A stretch of 19,330 nucleotides of DNA from an uncultured Lachnospiraceae bacterium (GTDB lineage Bacteria > Bacillota > Clostridia > Lachnospirales > Lachnospiraceae): assembly GCA_910588875.1 (NCBI GenBank), contig CAJURT010000053.1:1-19330 (forward strand), in the 5' to 3' direction. Within the stretch, counting starts at the first letter, position 1, and every line of letters begins with the position of its first letter. Shown here one piece after another: positions 6,594-13,953 of the stretch. The translations under genes and the position numbers were made by a program. A model generated the notes under the pieces. The model was given only the letters and a program-made list of their open reading frames with translations. It ran no database searches and was not told the origin of the DNA.

Positions 6594-7256
6594 ATGGTAA
6601 AAGCAGTGATTTTTGATATGGATGGTTTAATGTTTGACACGGAACGCCTGGCCAGCGATGCCTGGATCGGAGTGGGGAAGCGCCATGGCCTGCCAATCAC
6701 GGAACGGATCATGAACCGTATGAAAGGGCTTAAGCTGGAGGACTGTATTTGCGTATTCCAGGAAGAGTTGGGCCAGGAATTTGATTATTGGGCGTTCCGC
6801 GGAGAAAGGACTGAGTACATAAACAACTGGATCAGGGAACACGGAGTGCCGGTAAAGCCAGGGCTGAAGGAACTGCTGGCATGGCTGGAGGGGCATGGCT
6901 ACCAGATTGCGCTGGCCACATCCACGCATAGCAAGAAGGCTTCCCATTATCTGGAACTTGCCGGAGTCAGCAGCTATTTCCATTACCGGGTCTTTGGGGA
7001 TATGGTAGAAAACGGCAAGCCGGATCCGGAAATCTTTTTGCTGGCTGCCGAAAAGATGCAGACACCTCCGGGGGAGTGCCTGGTGCTGGAGGATTCCTAT
7101 GCCGGGGTGGAGGCCGGATGGAGAGCGGGATGCCAGGTGATTATGGTGCCGGACAGCTTACCACCCACCGAACGGGAGGAGAGCCGCATAGCGGCATGCG
7201 TGGAAACGCTGCATGAGGTGATTCCCTGGCTTGAGCAGGTAAACCAGGGAAAGTGA
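6594..7256 (+). CDS. HAD-superfamily hydrolase, beta-phosphoglucomutase-like
   Basis: The 220-residue protein has all four HAD motifs: FDMDG with nucleophile D8 and acid/base D10, ATS (108-110), K142 in NGKPDPE, and LEDSYAGVEAG with E166/D167. An alpha-helical C1 cap at about 15-85 places it with sugar-phosphate phosphatases and beta-phosphoglucomutases. Of two adjacent ATGs (6591, 6594) the second is better spaced from AGGAG at 6583-6587. It sits between the epimerase and kinase genes, so it probably acts on a sugar phosphate of the same pathway, for instance limiting accumulation of a phosphorylated Amadori compound or processing a hexose phosphate. That role is inference, as HAD enzymes are not part of the described frl operons I know. 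Confidence 0.85.
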   Translation: MVKAVIFDMDGLMFDTERLASDAWIGVGKRHGLPITERIMNRMKGLKLEDCICVFQEELGQEFDYWAFRGERTEYINNWIREHGVPVKPGLKELLAWLEGHGYQIALATSTHSKKASHYLELAGVSSYFHYRVFGDMVENGKPDPEIFLLAAEKMQTPPGECLVLEDSYAGVEAGWRAGCQVIMVPDSLPPTEREESRIAACVETLHEVIPWLEQVNQGK

Positions 7257-7349
7257 AGCCGGGAAGGGAAAAGCAACGGTACGGGATGCCAGGAATATTT
7301 TTTGTCCGGGTTTTTTGGAGCGATTAAATGCATAATGGAGGTTAATATC

Positions 7350-8219
7350 ATGAAAGAGGCAAAAATTATTGCAATCGGAGACAATGTGGTTGACAAATAT
7401 CTGTCCAGGGGCAAGATGTATCCGGGAGGGCAGTGTGTAAATACCTGCGTTTATTCCCAGATGAACGGAGGGGTTCCTGCCTATCTGGGAAAGTTTGGGG
7501 ATGACGCAGTGGCAAAATACAATTGTATGGTTCTGGATAAGCTGGGGATTGATTATAGCCATTCCCGCCATTTCCACGGGGAAAACGGTGCGGCACAGGT
7601 CACCCTGCGTGACGGGGACAGGGTGTTTTTGGGATCGAACCGGGGTGGAGTGGCCAGGGAACACCGGTTTAGCTTTACAGAAAAGGATTTGGATTATATT
7701 AGCCGTTTTGATATCATTTATACGAATACAAACAGCTATATCCTGGATGACCTGCCATTGTTAAAGAGCACAGGCGTGCCTGTTGCGTTCGACCTGTCCA
7801 CAGAATGGGACAAGGAACTGCTGGACCGGGTATGCCCCTACATCCAGATCGCGCTGCTCTCCTGTGCGCACCTGCGGGACTTGGATCGTGAGCAGGAGAT
7901 GCGCAGGGTGGCGGAATATGGGGTGAAACTGGTGATCGGAACAGTAGGCGAGGCGGGATCCTACGCCCTGTATGAGGATGAGATCAGTTATGTGCAGGCT
8001 CGCCGGGCAGACGAGGTGCTGGATACCATGGGCGCCGGGGACTCCTATTTTGCGACGCTTCTGACCACACTTTTGCAGGATGATGCGCCGCTGTTTGAGG
8101 CAAACCATGCAAAAATGCAGATGCGCCTGGTGCGTGCGATGGAGCGGGGGGCAGAATTCGCGGCAAAGGTCTGTGCAATGGAAGGGGCTTTCGGATATGG
8201 CACATCGATTGTAGATTGA
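7350..8219 (+). CDS. frlD: FrlD-like fructoselysine 6-kinase (PfkB/ribokinase family)
   Basis: The 289-residue sugar kinase opens with IIAIGDNVVDKYLSRGKMYPGGQCVNTCVY, close in pattern to FrlD (IGDNCVD..GGNAVNVAVY), with the substrate-binding GG at 26-27. The PfkB ATP/anion-hole motif DTMGAGDSYFATLL lies at 225-238, with D231 the predicted catalytic base. ATDFSDKWD-type FrlD residues are echoed by VAFDLSTEWD (145-154). Earlier in-frame starts exist, but GGAGG at 7337-7341 is eight bases before the ATG at 7350. FrlD phosphorylates fructoselysine on O6 with ATP before deglycation. Kinases for other fructosyl amines look alike, so lysine as the amine is not established. Confidence 0.8.
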   Translation: MKEAKIIAIGDNVVDKYLSRGKMYPGGQCVNTCVYSQMNGGVPAYLGKFGDDAVAKYNCMVLDKLGIDYSHSRHFHGENGAAQVTLRDGDRVFLGSNRGGVAREHRFSFTEKDLDYISRFDIIYTNTNSYILDDLPLLKSTGVPVAFDLSTEWDKELLDRVCPYIQIALLSCAHLRDLDREQEMRRVAEYGVKLVIGTVGEAGSYALYEDEISYVQARRADEVLDTMGAGDSYFATLLTTLLQDDAPLFEANHAKMQMRLVRAMERGAEFAAKVCAMEGAFGYGTSIVD

Positions 8220-8232
8220 AATTTTTCATATT

Positions 8233-8247
8233 TGTAAATTATTTACA
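8233..8247. promoter_or_regulatory. Perfect dyad upstream of the regulator gene
   Basis: TGTAAAT-T-ATTTACA is a perfect 7+1+7 inverted repeat between the kinase stop and the regulator promoter. It has TGTA/TACA half-sites like the other candidate operators, but with a seven-base gap instead of four, so it may be an autoregulatory site or another factor's site. No T-run makes it a terminator. Confidence 0.4.
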
Positions 8248-8274
8248 GTTTTGGAGGGCATTGCCAAAGAATCC

Positions 8275-8303
8275 TTGCACAAATTTTGGTTTGATGGTAA
8301 TAT
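8275..8303 (+). promoter_or_regulatory. Promoter of the GntR regulator gene
   Basis: TTGCAC (8275-8280), a 17-base spacer and TAATAT (8298-8303) precede the regulator start by 53 bases. Weak ribosome binding site GCGAGGT at 8345-8351. Confidence 0.6.
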
Positions 8304-8356
8304 TATGTCATAAGACTATTAAACACAATTAAGGTTTAGAGATTGCGAGGTAATTT

Positions 8357-9073
8357 ATGGTTAAGAATTCGATTATTCCGTTATATCAGCAATTGTCGGA
8401 TGAGATTAAGGATCAGATCAAAGAGGGGCGTCTAAAGGCCGGGGACCGCCTGATGACAGAGGCTGAATTCAGCCAGCAATATGAGGTGAGCCGGATTACG
8501 GTGCGTAAGGCGATTGAATTGCTGGTGGATGAGGGGTATGTGACACGTAAGCAGGGGATCGGCACATTTATAGCAGAAAAAAAGCTGCGCCGGGTGGTGG
8601 ATCCCGACAATCTTGTGCGCAGCTTTTCGGAGGCAAGCCGGATGAGCGGGCAGGAGCCATCCTCGGAACTGATTTCCGTGGAATGGGTGATGCCGGAGGC
8701 TTCGGTTCAGAGGAGCCTTCATGTGGGAGAAGAGGAAAAGGTTCTAAAGATCGTCCGTCTGCGCAAGATTGACGGAGTGCCGGTGATGATAGAGTCCAAC
8801 TATTATCCGAAAAGGCTGGATTTCCTTCTGCAGGCAAACCTGACCGGCTCCACATATGAGGTGTTCCGGGAGCATGGGCTGATACCGTCCCATGCTGTCA
8901 GGACCGTGCAGATCTGCTATGCCACCTTGGAGGAGGCCCAGCGTTTGGGTGTGGAGGAGAACCAGCCACTGCTTCTGCAGACAGAGGAAACCACAGACCA
9001 AAACCAGCAGATTCTCCATTATAGCAAGGTGGTGGTGAATTCGCAGCGCTATCAGCTGACGATTATTTCATGA
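8357..9073 (+). CDS. GntR-family (HutC/FrlR-type) transcriptional regulator
   Basis: The 238-residue protein has an N-terminal winged helix (about 8-75) with the GntR signature PLYQQLSDEIKDQIKEGRLKAG..LMTEAEFSQQYEVSRITVRKAIELLVDEGYV..KQGIGTFI, and a C-terminal UTRA effector domain (about 95-235) that binds small metabolites, often sugar phosphates, in the HutC subfamily. The Bacillus fructoselysine regulator FrlR is of this type. The gene lies inside the Amadori locus with its own promoter and terminator, so it is the obvious regulator of the surrounding genes, plausibly repressing them until a phosphorylated intermediate is present. HutC members often bind dyads such as TTGTATATACAA (TreR), which the motif at 9297-9312 resembles. 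Confidence 0.88.
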   Translation: MVKNSIIPLYQQLSDEIKDQIKEGRLKAGDRLMTEAEFSQQYEVSRITVRKAIELLVDEGYVTRKQGIGTFIAEKKLRRVVDPDNLVRSFSEASRMSGQEPSSELISVEWVMPEASVQRSLHVGEEEKVLKIVRLRKIDGVPVMIESNYYPKRLDFLLQANLTGSTYEVFREHGLIPSHAVRTVQICYATLEEAQRLGVEENQPLLLQTEETTDQNQQILHYSKVVVNSQRYQLTIIS

Positions 9074-9079
9074 TTGGAT

Positions 9080-9130
9080 GTGCATCCCCGGAGGGTGGCA
9101 TGTCCGGAGGACATGGTATCATAAAAATAC
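9080..9130. repeat. Dispersed intergenic repeat, copy 1
   Basis: This 51-base stretch matches 14031-14082 with only a few changes. The core CATGTCC-GGA-GGACATG (9099-9115) is a 7-bp hairpin preceded by GTGCATCCCCGGAGGG and followed by an A-rich tail. Here it sits between the regulator stop and its terminator. Confidence 0.7.
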
Positions 9131-9178
9131 CCCCAGCGGACAAGGGAAGCTATGGGTTTTCTTGCCTGCTGGGGGTAT
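9127..9178 (+). terminator. Terminator of the regulator gene
   Basis: ATACCCCCAGC (9127-9137) pairs perfectly with GCTGGGGGTAT (9168-9178), and the interior continues pairing (CAAGGGAA with TTTTCTTG). CTTTGTG follows, a modest T-run. It separates the regulator from the binding-protein gene. Confidence 0.65.
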
Positions 9179-9248
9179 CTTTGTGATAAAAGTAACGCTT
9201 GAAACTTCCATTCCTTAGCAAAAATCACAAGAAATTTCCAAAAAACAG

Positions 9249-9277
9249 TTGCAATGCTTTGGATAATATGATATAGT
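9249..9277 (+). promoter_or_regulatory. Promoter of the ABC transporter operon
   Basis: TTGCAA (9249-9254), a 17-base spacer and TATAGT (9272-9277) lie about 75 bases before the binding-protein start. Confidence 0.7.
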
Positions 9278-9296
9278 ATGAAGTAAGATGTTATAG

Positions 9297-9312
9297 GTTG
9301 TATGTATACAAC
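9297..9312. promoter_or_regulatory. Candidate GntR operator, GTTGTATGTATACAAC
   Basis: The inverted repeat GTTGTA-TGTA-TACAAC lies roughly 10-30 bases downstream of the expected transcription start, a roadblock position. It contains TGTA-N4-TACA and resembles the TreR-type HutC operator TTGTATATACAA. Confidence 0.6.
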
Positions 9313-9352
9313 TAAGACAGTAAACATTAAGTCATGAAAGGAGAGGCTATTT

Positions 9353-10723
9353 ATGAAAAAGAGTCTGAACAAGGTACTGAGTGCAGGTTTGGCTGCCATG
9401 ATGGCGCTTAGCCTGGCTGCCTGCGGCGGCGGATCATCTGACGCGCCGGCGACCACAGCTGCGGCAGGTGGAGAAGCGGCAGGCGGGGAGGCAGCAGGGG
9501 ATGCAACACAGGGGGCGGCAGCCAGTGGGGACGTGAAGGTTATTAAGCTGTTCCACCGTTTCCCGGATGACCCGTGTAATGCTTTTATTGAAAAAAAGAT
9601 TGCAGAATATGAGGCAGCCCATCCGGATATCAAGTTTGAGATAACCAGCGCACAGAACCAGCCTTACAAAGAGAAAATCAAGGTTGTGGTGGGTTCCGAT
9701 GAATGCCCGGATATCTTCTTTAGCTTTTGCGGTGAGTTCTCCGAGCGCTTTATCCGTGAAGGCCTGCTGATGGATCTGACCCCCTACCTGGAGGCTGACC
9801 CTGAGTGGAAGGCAAGCCTGATGGAAACCCAGATGGATGAGTACACCACTGCTGACGGCATGGTATACGGAATCCCCTTCCGCCTGGATGCCAAGGAGTT
9901 TTTCTACAATGTGGATATATTCAATAACCTGAAATTAGAAGTGCCTGAGACCTGGGATGAGTTCATTCAGGTTCTGGAGGCCATCCAGGCATCCGGCGTT
10001 GTGCCGATTGCTGAGGGCAACCAGGACAAGTGGCCGGGCGCCCACTATCTGGGGGCACTGAACGAGCAGTGTGTTCCGGATGATGTGAGGGCAAAAGACT
10101 ATGATCCCAAGACCGGTGAATTTACGGATCCCGGCTATGTGGAAGCCTTTAAGTATTATCAGCAGCTGGTTCCTTACATGAACATGGGTGTCAATGGCAT
10201 GACCCATGACATGGCCCGCCTTGGTTTCACCCAGGGACAGAATGCAATCCTGTTTGCAGAGTTGGTGGAGATCACCAATATCAAGCAGGAGAACCCGGAT
10301 ATGAACTGGGGCATGTTCAAGTTCCCTCTGATTACAGGAGCAAAGGGCAACCCGGATCTGGTATCCGGCGCACCGGAAGGCTTTGCAGTTTCTTCAAAGA
10401 CCGCATATCCGGATGAGTGTGTTGAGTTCTTAAAGTGGTTCCTGGGGCCGGAGACAGGTGCAGAGCAGGCCGCAGAGGTTGGCTGGTTCAACGCTTCCTT
10501 GGGTGTGGATGAGGGTCTTACCGATCCGTCCCTGATCAGCGCCTATGAGGTAATTGCCAATGCCAAGAAGATGGATATCTGGTTTGACAATGCCCTGTAT
10601 TCCACTGTATGTGACGAGTATCTGACCCAGATCTCTGACATTACCAATGGGGACGTGACACCGGAGGATGCTATGGCGAAGATCCAGAAGGTTGCTGCCG
10701 AGGCTCAGAGCCTTGCCCAGTAA
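9353..10723 (+). CDS. ABC transporter solute-binding lipoprotein (family 1 sugar-binding, FrlO-like)
   Basis: The 456-residue protein is a cluster B/family 1 extracellular binding protein. Residues 1-24 are a lipoprotein signal (lipobox LAAC, Cys24), followed by a Gly/Ala/Glu-rich tether to about residue 58. The mature part begins VKVIKLFHRFPDDPCNAFIEKKIAEYEAAHPDIKFEI, the classic first strand and helix, with DECPDIFFSF near 121-130 and VYGIPF near 172, both family landmarks. AAAGGAGAGG at 9337-9346 is a strong ribosome binding site. It is followed by two permeases after a hairpin-rich gap. By context it captures the glycated amino compound, as FrlO does in Bacillus, though family 1 proteins bind many oligosaccharides and sequence alone does not fix the ligand. 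Confidence 0.87.
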   Translation: MKKSLNKVLSAGLAAMMALSLAACGGGSSDAPATTAAAGGEAAGGEAAGDATQGAAASGDVKVIKLFHRFPDDPCNAFIEKKIAEYEAAHPDIKFEITSAQNQPYKEKIKVVVGSDECPDIFFSFCGEFSERFIREGLLMDLTPYLEADPEWKASLMETQMDEYTTADGMVYGIPFRLDAKEFFYNVDIFNNLKLEVPETWDEFIQVLEAIQASGVVPIAEGNQDKWPGAHYLGALNEQCVPDDVRAKDYDPKTGEFTDPGYVEAFKYYQQLVPYMNMGVNGMTHDMARLGFTQGQNAILFAELVEITNIKQENPDMNWGMFKFPLITGAKGNPDLVSGAPEGFAVSSKTAYPDECVEFLKWFLGPETGAEQAAEVGWFNASLGVDEGLTDPSLISAYEVIANAKKMDIWFDNALYSTVCDEYLTQISDITNGDVTPEDAMAKIQKVAAEAQSLAQ

Positions 10724-10742
10724 GGCTTCGCCGTTGAACCGG

Positions 10743-10843
10743 GAACTGTCATGAAATCAGTTCAGAATAAAATTAAATGAATGTCTGTTTCATGATAAGT
10801 CCTTAATCATGGAAACCATGACGGGGAGCAGGTTACTGCTCCC
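10743..10843 (+). promoter_or_regulatory. Intercistronic hairpins between binding protein and permeases
   Basis: Three short hairpins occur: GAACTG/CAGTTC (10743-10763), TCATGG-aaa-CCATGA (10807-10821) and GGGAGCAG-gtta-CTGCTCCC (10824-10843). None has a strong T-run. Such structures often protect the upstream binding-protein mRNA or attenuate permease expression, which would give excess binding protein. Confidence 0.5.
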
Positions 10844-10913
10844 TGTCTTTCGAAAAAGCCCTTGGAGTCCCTTTCGGCTCTGGGCGGACCACATCAAAAA
10901 GGTGGGTGCCAAC

Positions 10914-11795
10914 ATGAAAAAGAAAAGGAATTTAACACCATATTTATATGTTATCCCAGGTCTTTTGATGGTGCTTGGGCTGGTCTATATTCCAGTCATT
11001 GTCAACCTGGTATACAGTTTTTTCCATCTGTCGTCTTATTCTTCCTCCATGAAGTTTGTCGCCTTTGATAATTACCGCAGGCTTTTTACCAGCGATACCT
11101 TCCCGATTATGATCCGCAATAATATTTACTATTGTGTCATTTCCCTGATCGTGCAGGTTGGCTTCGGGACTTTTCTGGCGCTGCTTCTGGAAAGCAAGCT
11201 GGCAGGGGAACGGTTTAAAACCATCTGCCGCAACATCTACTTCATCCCCTCCCTGGTTTCTTTGACCGCGGTGGGCCTGATGTTCAACTTTATCTACAAC
11301 CCTCAGCTCGGCATGCTGAATACTCTGCTGAAAAATATTGGTTTGGCCAGTATGCAGCAGACCTGGCTGGGAGACAAAAACCTGGCGATCTTCTGTATCA
11401 TTGCCATGAGCCAGTGGCAGTTCACCGGTTATATCACCCTTTTGATGGTGGTTGCCTTCCAGAATGTGCCCAATGACTATGTGGAAGCTGCCATTATCGA
11501 TGGAGCCGGCCCGGTACGGCGCGCCTTAAGCATCATTCTTCCCCTGGCAAAGGAACAGCTTCTTGTCTGTACCATCATTACGGTAATCGGCGCCTTCAAG
11601 CTTTTCACAGAGGTGTATTCCACCACAGTAGGCGGCCCCGGGAACTCCTCTCAGGTATTAGGATTGTTCCTGTACCAGAATGCGTTCCTGCATGATGACA
11701 TGGGCATGGCAGCGGCAACGGGTGTTCTGATCTTTATTATTACCGTTACGGCATCTATCTTCCAGTTAAAGATCAGCCGTTCCGGCGAAGTATAA
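10914..11795 (+). CDS. ABC transporter permease (MalF-like, FrlN-like)
   Basis: The 293-residue protein has six predicted membrane segments and the cytoplasmic EAA loop EAAIIDGAGPVRRALSIILP (191-210) that docks the ATPase. The first segment follows KKKRNLTPYLYVIPGLLMV. An in-frame ATG at 10809 is possible, but those extra residues are unlike a permease N-terminus and cover the intercistronic hairpins, while AAGGTGG (10899-10905) is well placed for 10914. It forms a heterodimer with the next gene's product and imports the ligand delivered by the upstream lipoprotein. No ATPase gene accompanies it. Confidence 0.87.
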   Translation: MKKKRNLTPYLYVIPGLLMVLGLVYIPVIVNLVYSFFHLSSYSSSMKFVAFDNYRRLFTSDTFPIMIRNNIYYCVISLIVQVGFGTFLALLLESKLAGERFKTICRNIYFIPSLVSLTAVGLMFNFIYNPQLGMLNTLLKNIGLASMQQTWLGDKNLAIFCIIAMSQWQFTGYITLLMVVAFQNVPNDYVEAAIIDGAGPVRRALSIILPLAKEQLLVCTIITVIGAFKLFTEVYSTTVGGPGNSSQVLGLFLYQNAFLHDDMGMAAATGVLIFIITVTASIFQLKISRSGEV

Positions 11796-11806
11796 GGAGG
11801 GTCCCT

Positions 11807-12649
11807 ATGAGTACTGAAAAATATGTCCTGAGAGCCCGCATTTTAAAGGTCGTGCTTCATATATTCCTGCTGATCCTGGTGGCAATCATCCTATTCCCGG
11901 TATGCTGGCTGGTACTGAACTCCTTGAAGACGAATCAGGAGATGTTCCTTGACTCCCTGGCATTGCCGAAAAAATGGATGTTTGAAAACTATATCACAGC
12001 CTGGAATAAAGGATTGGTCTCTTATTTTGTAAACTCAATCATTGTAGGAGCCCTTTCCATCGGCATCATCCTGGCATTGAGTTCCATGCTTGCCTATGGC
12101 CTCACAAGGTTCAACCTGCCTGGGAGCGGCTTCGTTTTCATCCTGGTATTAGGCGGCATGGCCCTGTCCGAGCAGGTGGCCCTGGTTCCGTTATATAAGA
12201 TCCTGCAGGCTGTAAAGCTTTATAACACCCGCGCCGCTTTGGTGCTGCCTTATGTGGCATTCCGGATTCCTTTTACCATGTTCCTGATGCGATCCTATTT
12301 CATTTCCATTCCTAAGGAACTGGAGGAGGCAGCCATTGTGGACGGATGTAAGAGCTGGCAGCGCTTCACCAAGATTATACTTCCCATCAGTAAGCCGGTG
12401 CTGGCTTCCTGTGCGATTGTCAACTTAAACCATGTGTGGAATGAATTCCTGTTCGCCAACGTATTTCTGGAGAACAAAAAGCTGATGACCATTCCGCTGG
12501 GTCTGATGACCTTCCAGGGAGATTTAAAGTCAGATTATGTAGTTATGCTGTCCGGCATCCTGATCTGCTCCCTGCCTATGGTAATCCTGTTTTTGTGCAT
12601 GTCCAGGCAGTTTGTGCGGGGCCTGACATCAGGAGCCGTAAAAGGATAA
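11807..12649 (+). CDS. ABC transporter permease (MalG-like, FrlM-like)
   Basis: The 280-residue protein has six predicted membrane segments, an N-terminal ILFPVCWLVLNSLKTNQEMF segment typical of MalG-type carbohydrate permeases, and the EAA loop EEAAIVDGCKSWQRFTKIILP (173-193). AAGGAGGG at 11794-11801 overlaps the preceding stop region and the start is 11 bases after the upstream permease gene, so the pair is co-translated. It is the last gene of the transporter operon; a very stable hairpin follows 22 bases after the stop. Confidence 0.88.
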   Translation: MSTEKYVLRARILKVVLHIFLLILVAIILFPVCWLVLNSLKTNQEMFLDSLALPKKWMFENYITAWNKGLVSYFVNSIIVGALSIGIILALSSMLAYGLTRFNLPGSGFVFILVLGGMALSEQVALVPLYKILQAVKLYNTRAALVLPYVAFRIPFTMFLMRSYFISIPKELEEAAIVDGCKSWQRFTKIILPISKPVLASCAIVNLNHVWNEFLFANVFLENKKLMTIPLGLMTFQGDLKSDYVVMLSGILICSLPMVILFLCMSRQFVRGLTSGAVKG

Positions 12650-12670
12650 AGATTTCTTCTGGCTATCTGG

Positions 12671-12736
12671 CCTTGATTGAGAGGGCGGGGCAGTCTAAGG
12701 GTATACCCTTTAGGCTGCCCCGCCCTCTCGTCAAGG
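12671..12736. terminator. Very long GC-rich hairpin after the permease genes
   Basis: GAGAGGGCGGGGCAG at 12679 pairs with CTGCCCCGCCCTCTC ending at 12729; the stem continues inward to the GGGTATACCC centre with one G-T pair and one bulge, and outward with CCTTGA/TCAAGG. About 30 bp pair. No T-run follows, so it may act as a 3' stabiliser as much as a terminator. Confidence 0.55.
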
Positions 12737-12779
12737 ATTTGCCCGGAAGGAGTTTTCCGTGTAAACATATAGGGAAAAG

Positions 12780-12812
12780 AAGAACCCGTGCTATATGGCG
12801 GCACGGGTTCTT
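12780..12812 (-). terminator. Terminator of the deglycase gene
   Basis: AAGAACCCGTGC (12780-12791) pairs perfectly with GCACGGGTTCTT (12801-12812). On the minus strand it is followed by CTTTTCCC, directly downstream of the frlB-like stop. Confidence 0.65.
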
Positions 12813-12836
12813 CCTGGTGGGATATTCTTATTGATA

Positions 12837-13805
12837 TTAATATTCCAGTTTCCACATATATCTTCTCATGGTCAGCGGATGCTCACGCTTGATGGCAATC
12901 TCCTCACCCAAAAGCCTGGTCAGACCGCCGATCATCAGCGGGTTGAAGTACTCGACAACCGTGCTCTTGATATGGGAACTGAGTCCGAAGTCCTTGGCAT
13001 CGATCAAGGTGTATTTCGCATTCATGCGCTGAAGGAAGGTCAATGCCCTGGCATCCAGCGGACGGGTCGGGCCATCATTCATCATCAGGACATAATGGGC
13101 ATTCTCATCAGCCATCTCAAAGGGCCCATGGAAGAACTCACCGGTATGGAAGGTGCTGGACTCTAACCACTGCATCTCCATCATCAGGAACATGGAGAAA
13201 CCATAGGCAGTGTACTGGGTGGCGCCGGAACTCATCACATACAGGATCGGTGCATTGTAGTTTTCTTCTGCAAACTTTCTGGCAGTGGAACGGAACAGCG
13301 GGGCAGAGGTGTTGATCAGGTCAAAAATCTTGCCCAGTCCGTCATGCAGGTCATCGTAGTGCTCATAGCCCTCGTACTCATTTAAGATCTCGCAGGCAAG
13401 TTCCAATGCCCTGGCGGGCTTTTCCATCTTGGCGCCATAACTCTCATAGAAGCCGTGGATGATCTGGTACTGGGAGTTCTTCGCCAGTCCGGACTCCGGA
13501 TTGATGGTAATAGAAACCACATGGGCTCCCTTCTCAACAGCCAGCTTGGTAGCGGCTACGGTCTCCGGGGTATTGCCGCTTAAGGAACAGGTGATAACGA
13601 TGGAGGTGTTGTCCACGGCAGCAGGGGTAGAATAGTTGAAGTTGTTTGCTGTGTAGATGCTGGTACGCAGCTTCTTCGCATTGTTCTCCAGGAAATATTT
13701 TGCCGGGAACAAATCGGACATGGAAGCGCCGCAGCCTACAAAATACACGGTCTTAATCTCCGGCTGCTTTGCCTTGATGGTTGCAACAATTTCTTTGATG
13801 GTCAT
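12837..13805 (-). CDS. frlB: FrlB-like fructosamine 6-phosphate deglycase (SIS domain)
   Basis: The 322-residue protein has two SIS domains: YFVGCGASMSD (21-31) and the phosphate-binding SLSGNTPET (74-82) in the first, and TFHTGEFFHGPFEMAD (218-233) in the second, matching the GEFRHGPLE motif of FrlB with candidate catalytic E223 and H226. It ends in RRYMWKLEY, like the FrlB RRYYGGLVEY tail. FrlB cleaves fructoselysine 6-phosphate to lysine and glucose 6-phosphate. The open frame reaches a GTG at 13823, but that codon lies in the ribosome binding site; AGGAGGA (13814-13820) fits the ATG at 13805. It converges on the transporter operon. The amine substrate is not determined; related deglycases act on fructose-asparagine and other adducts. 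Confidence 0.8.
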   Translation of the reverse strand: MTIKEIVATIKAKQPEIKTVYFVGCGASMSDLFPAKYFLENNAKKLRTSIYTANNFNYSTPAAVDNTSIVITCSLSGNTPETVAATKLAVEKGAHVVSITINPESGLAKNSQYQIIHGFYESYGAKMEKPARALELACEILNEYEGYEHYDDLHDGLGKIFDLINTSAPLFRSTARKFAEENYNAPILYVMSSGATQYTAYGFSMFLMMEMQWLESSTFHTGEFFHGPFEMADENAHYVLMMNDGPTRPLDARALTFLQRMNAKYTLIDAKDFGLSSHIKSTVVEYFNPLMIGGLTRLLGEEIAIKREHPLTMRRYMWKLEY

Positions 13806-13825
13806 AGCTAAAATCCTCCTCACTT

Positions 13826-13873
13826 GTTATAAATGTTTAAATACATTATATAACATTATATGATATCTGTCAA
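13826..13873 (-). promoter_or_regulatory. Consensus promoter and candidate operator of the deglycase gene
   Basis: On the minus strand a perfect TTGACA (13868-13873), 17-base spacer and perfect TATAAT (13845-13850) form a full-consensus promoter. An imperfect palindrome from GTTATA (13826) to TATAAC (13854) covers the -10 and start site; its centre reads TGTT-TAAA-TACA (13834-13845), the same TGTW-N4-TACA pattern as in the two other locus promoters. A full-consensus promoter overlapped by a dyad suggests strong expression held down by a repressor. Confidence 0.75.
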
Positions 13874-13953
13874 CAAGGTTTCTGTAGAAAGTTTGTTATA
13901 GAAAGTTGGGCTGAAGTTGGAGTGGAATTATCTGTGAAAAATCTGCCCGATGT

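Noticed and set aside
9052..9633. Minus-strand 193-codon frame over the binding-protein promoter
   Set aside because: It is Ala/Pro-rich where it mirrors the lipoprotein linker and crosses a promoter, operator and terminator; not a real gene.
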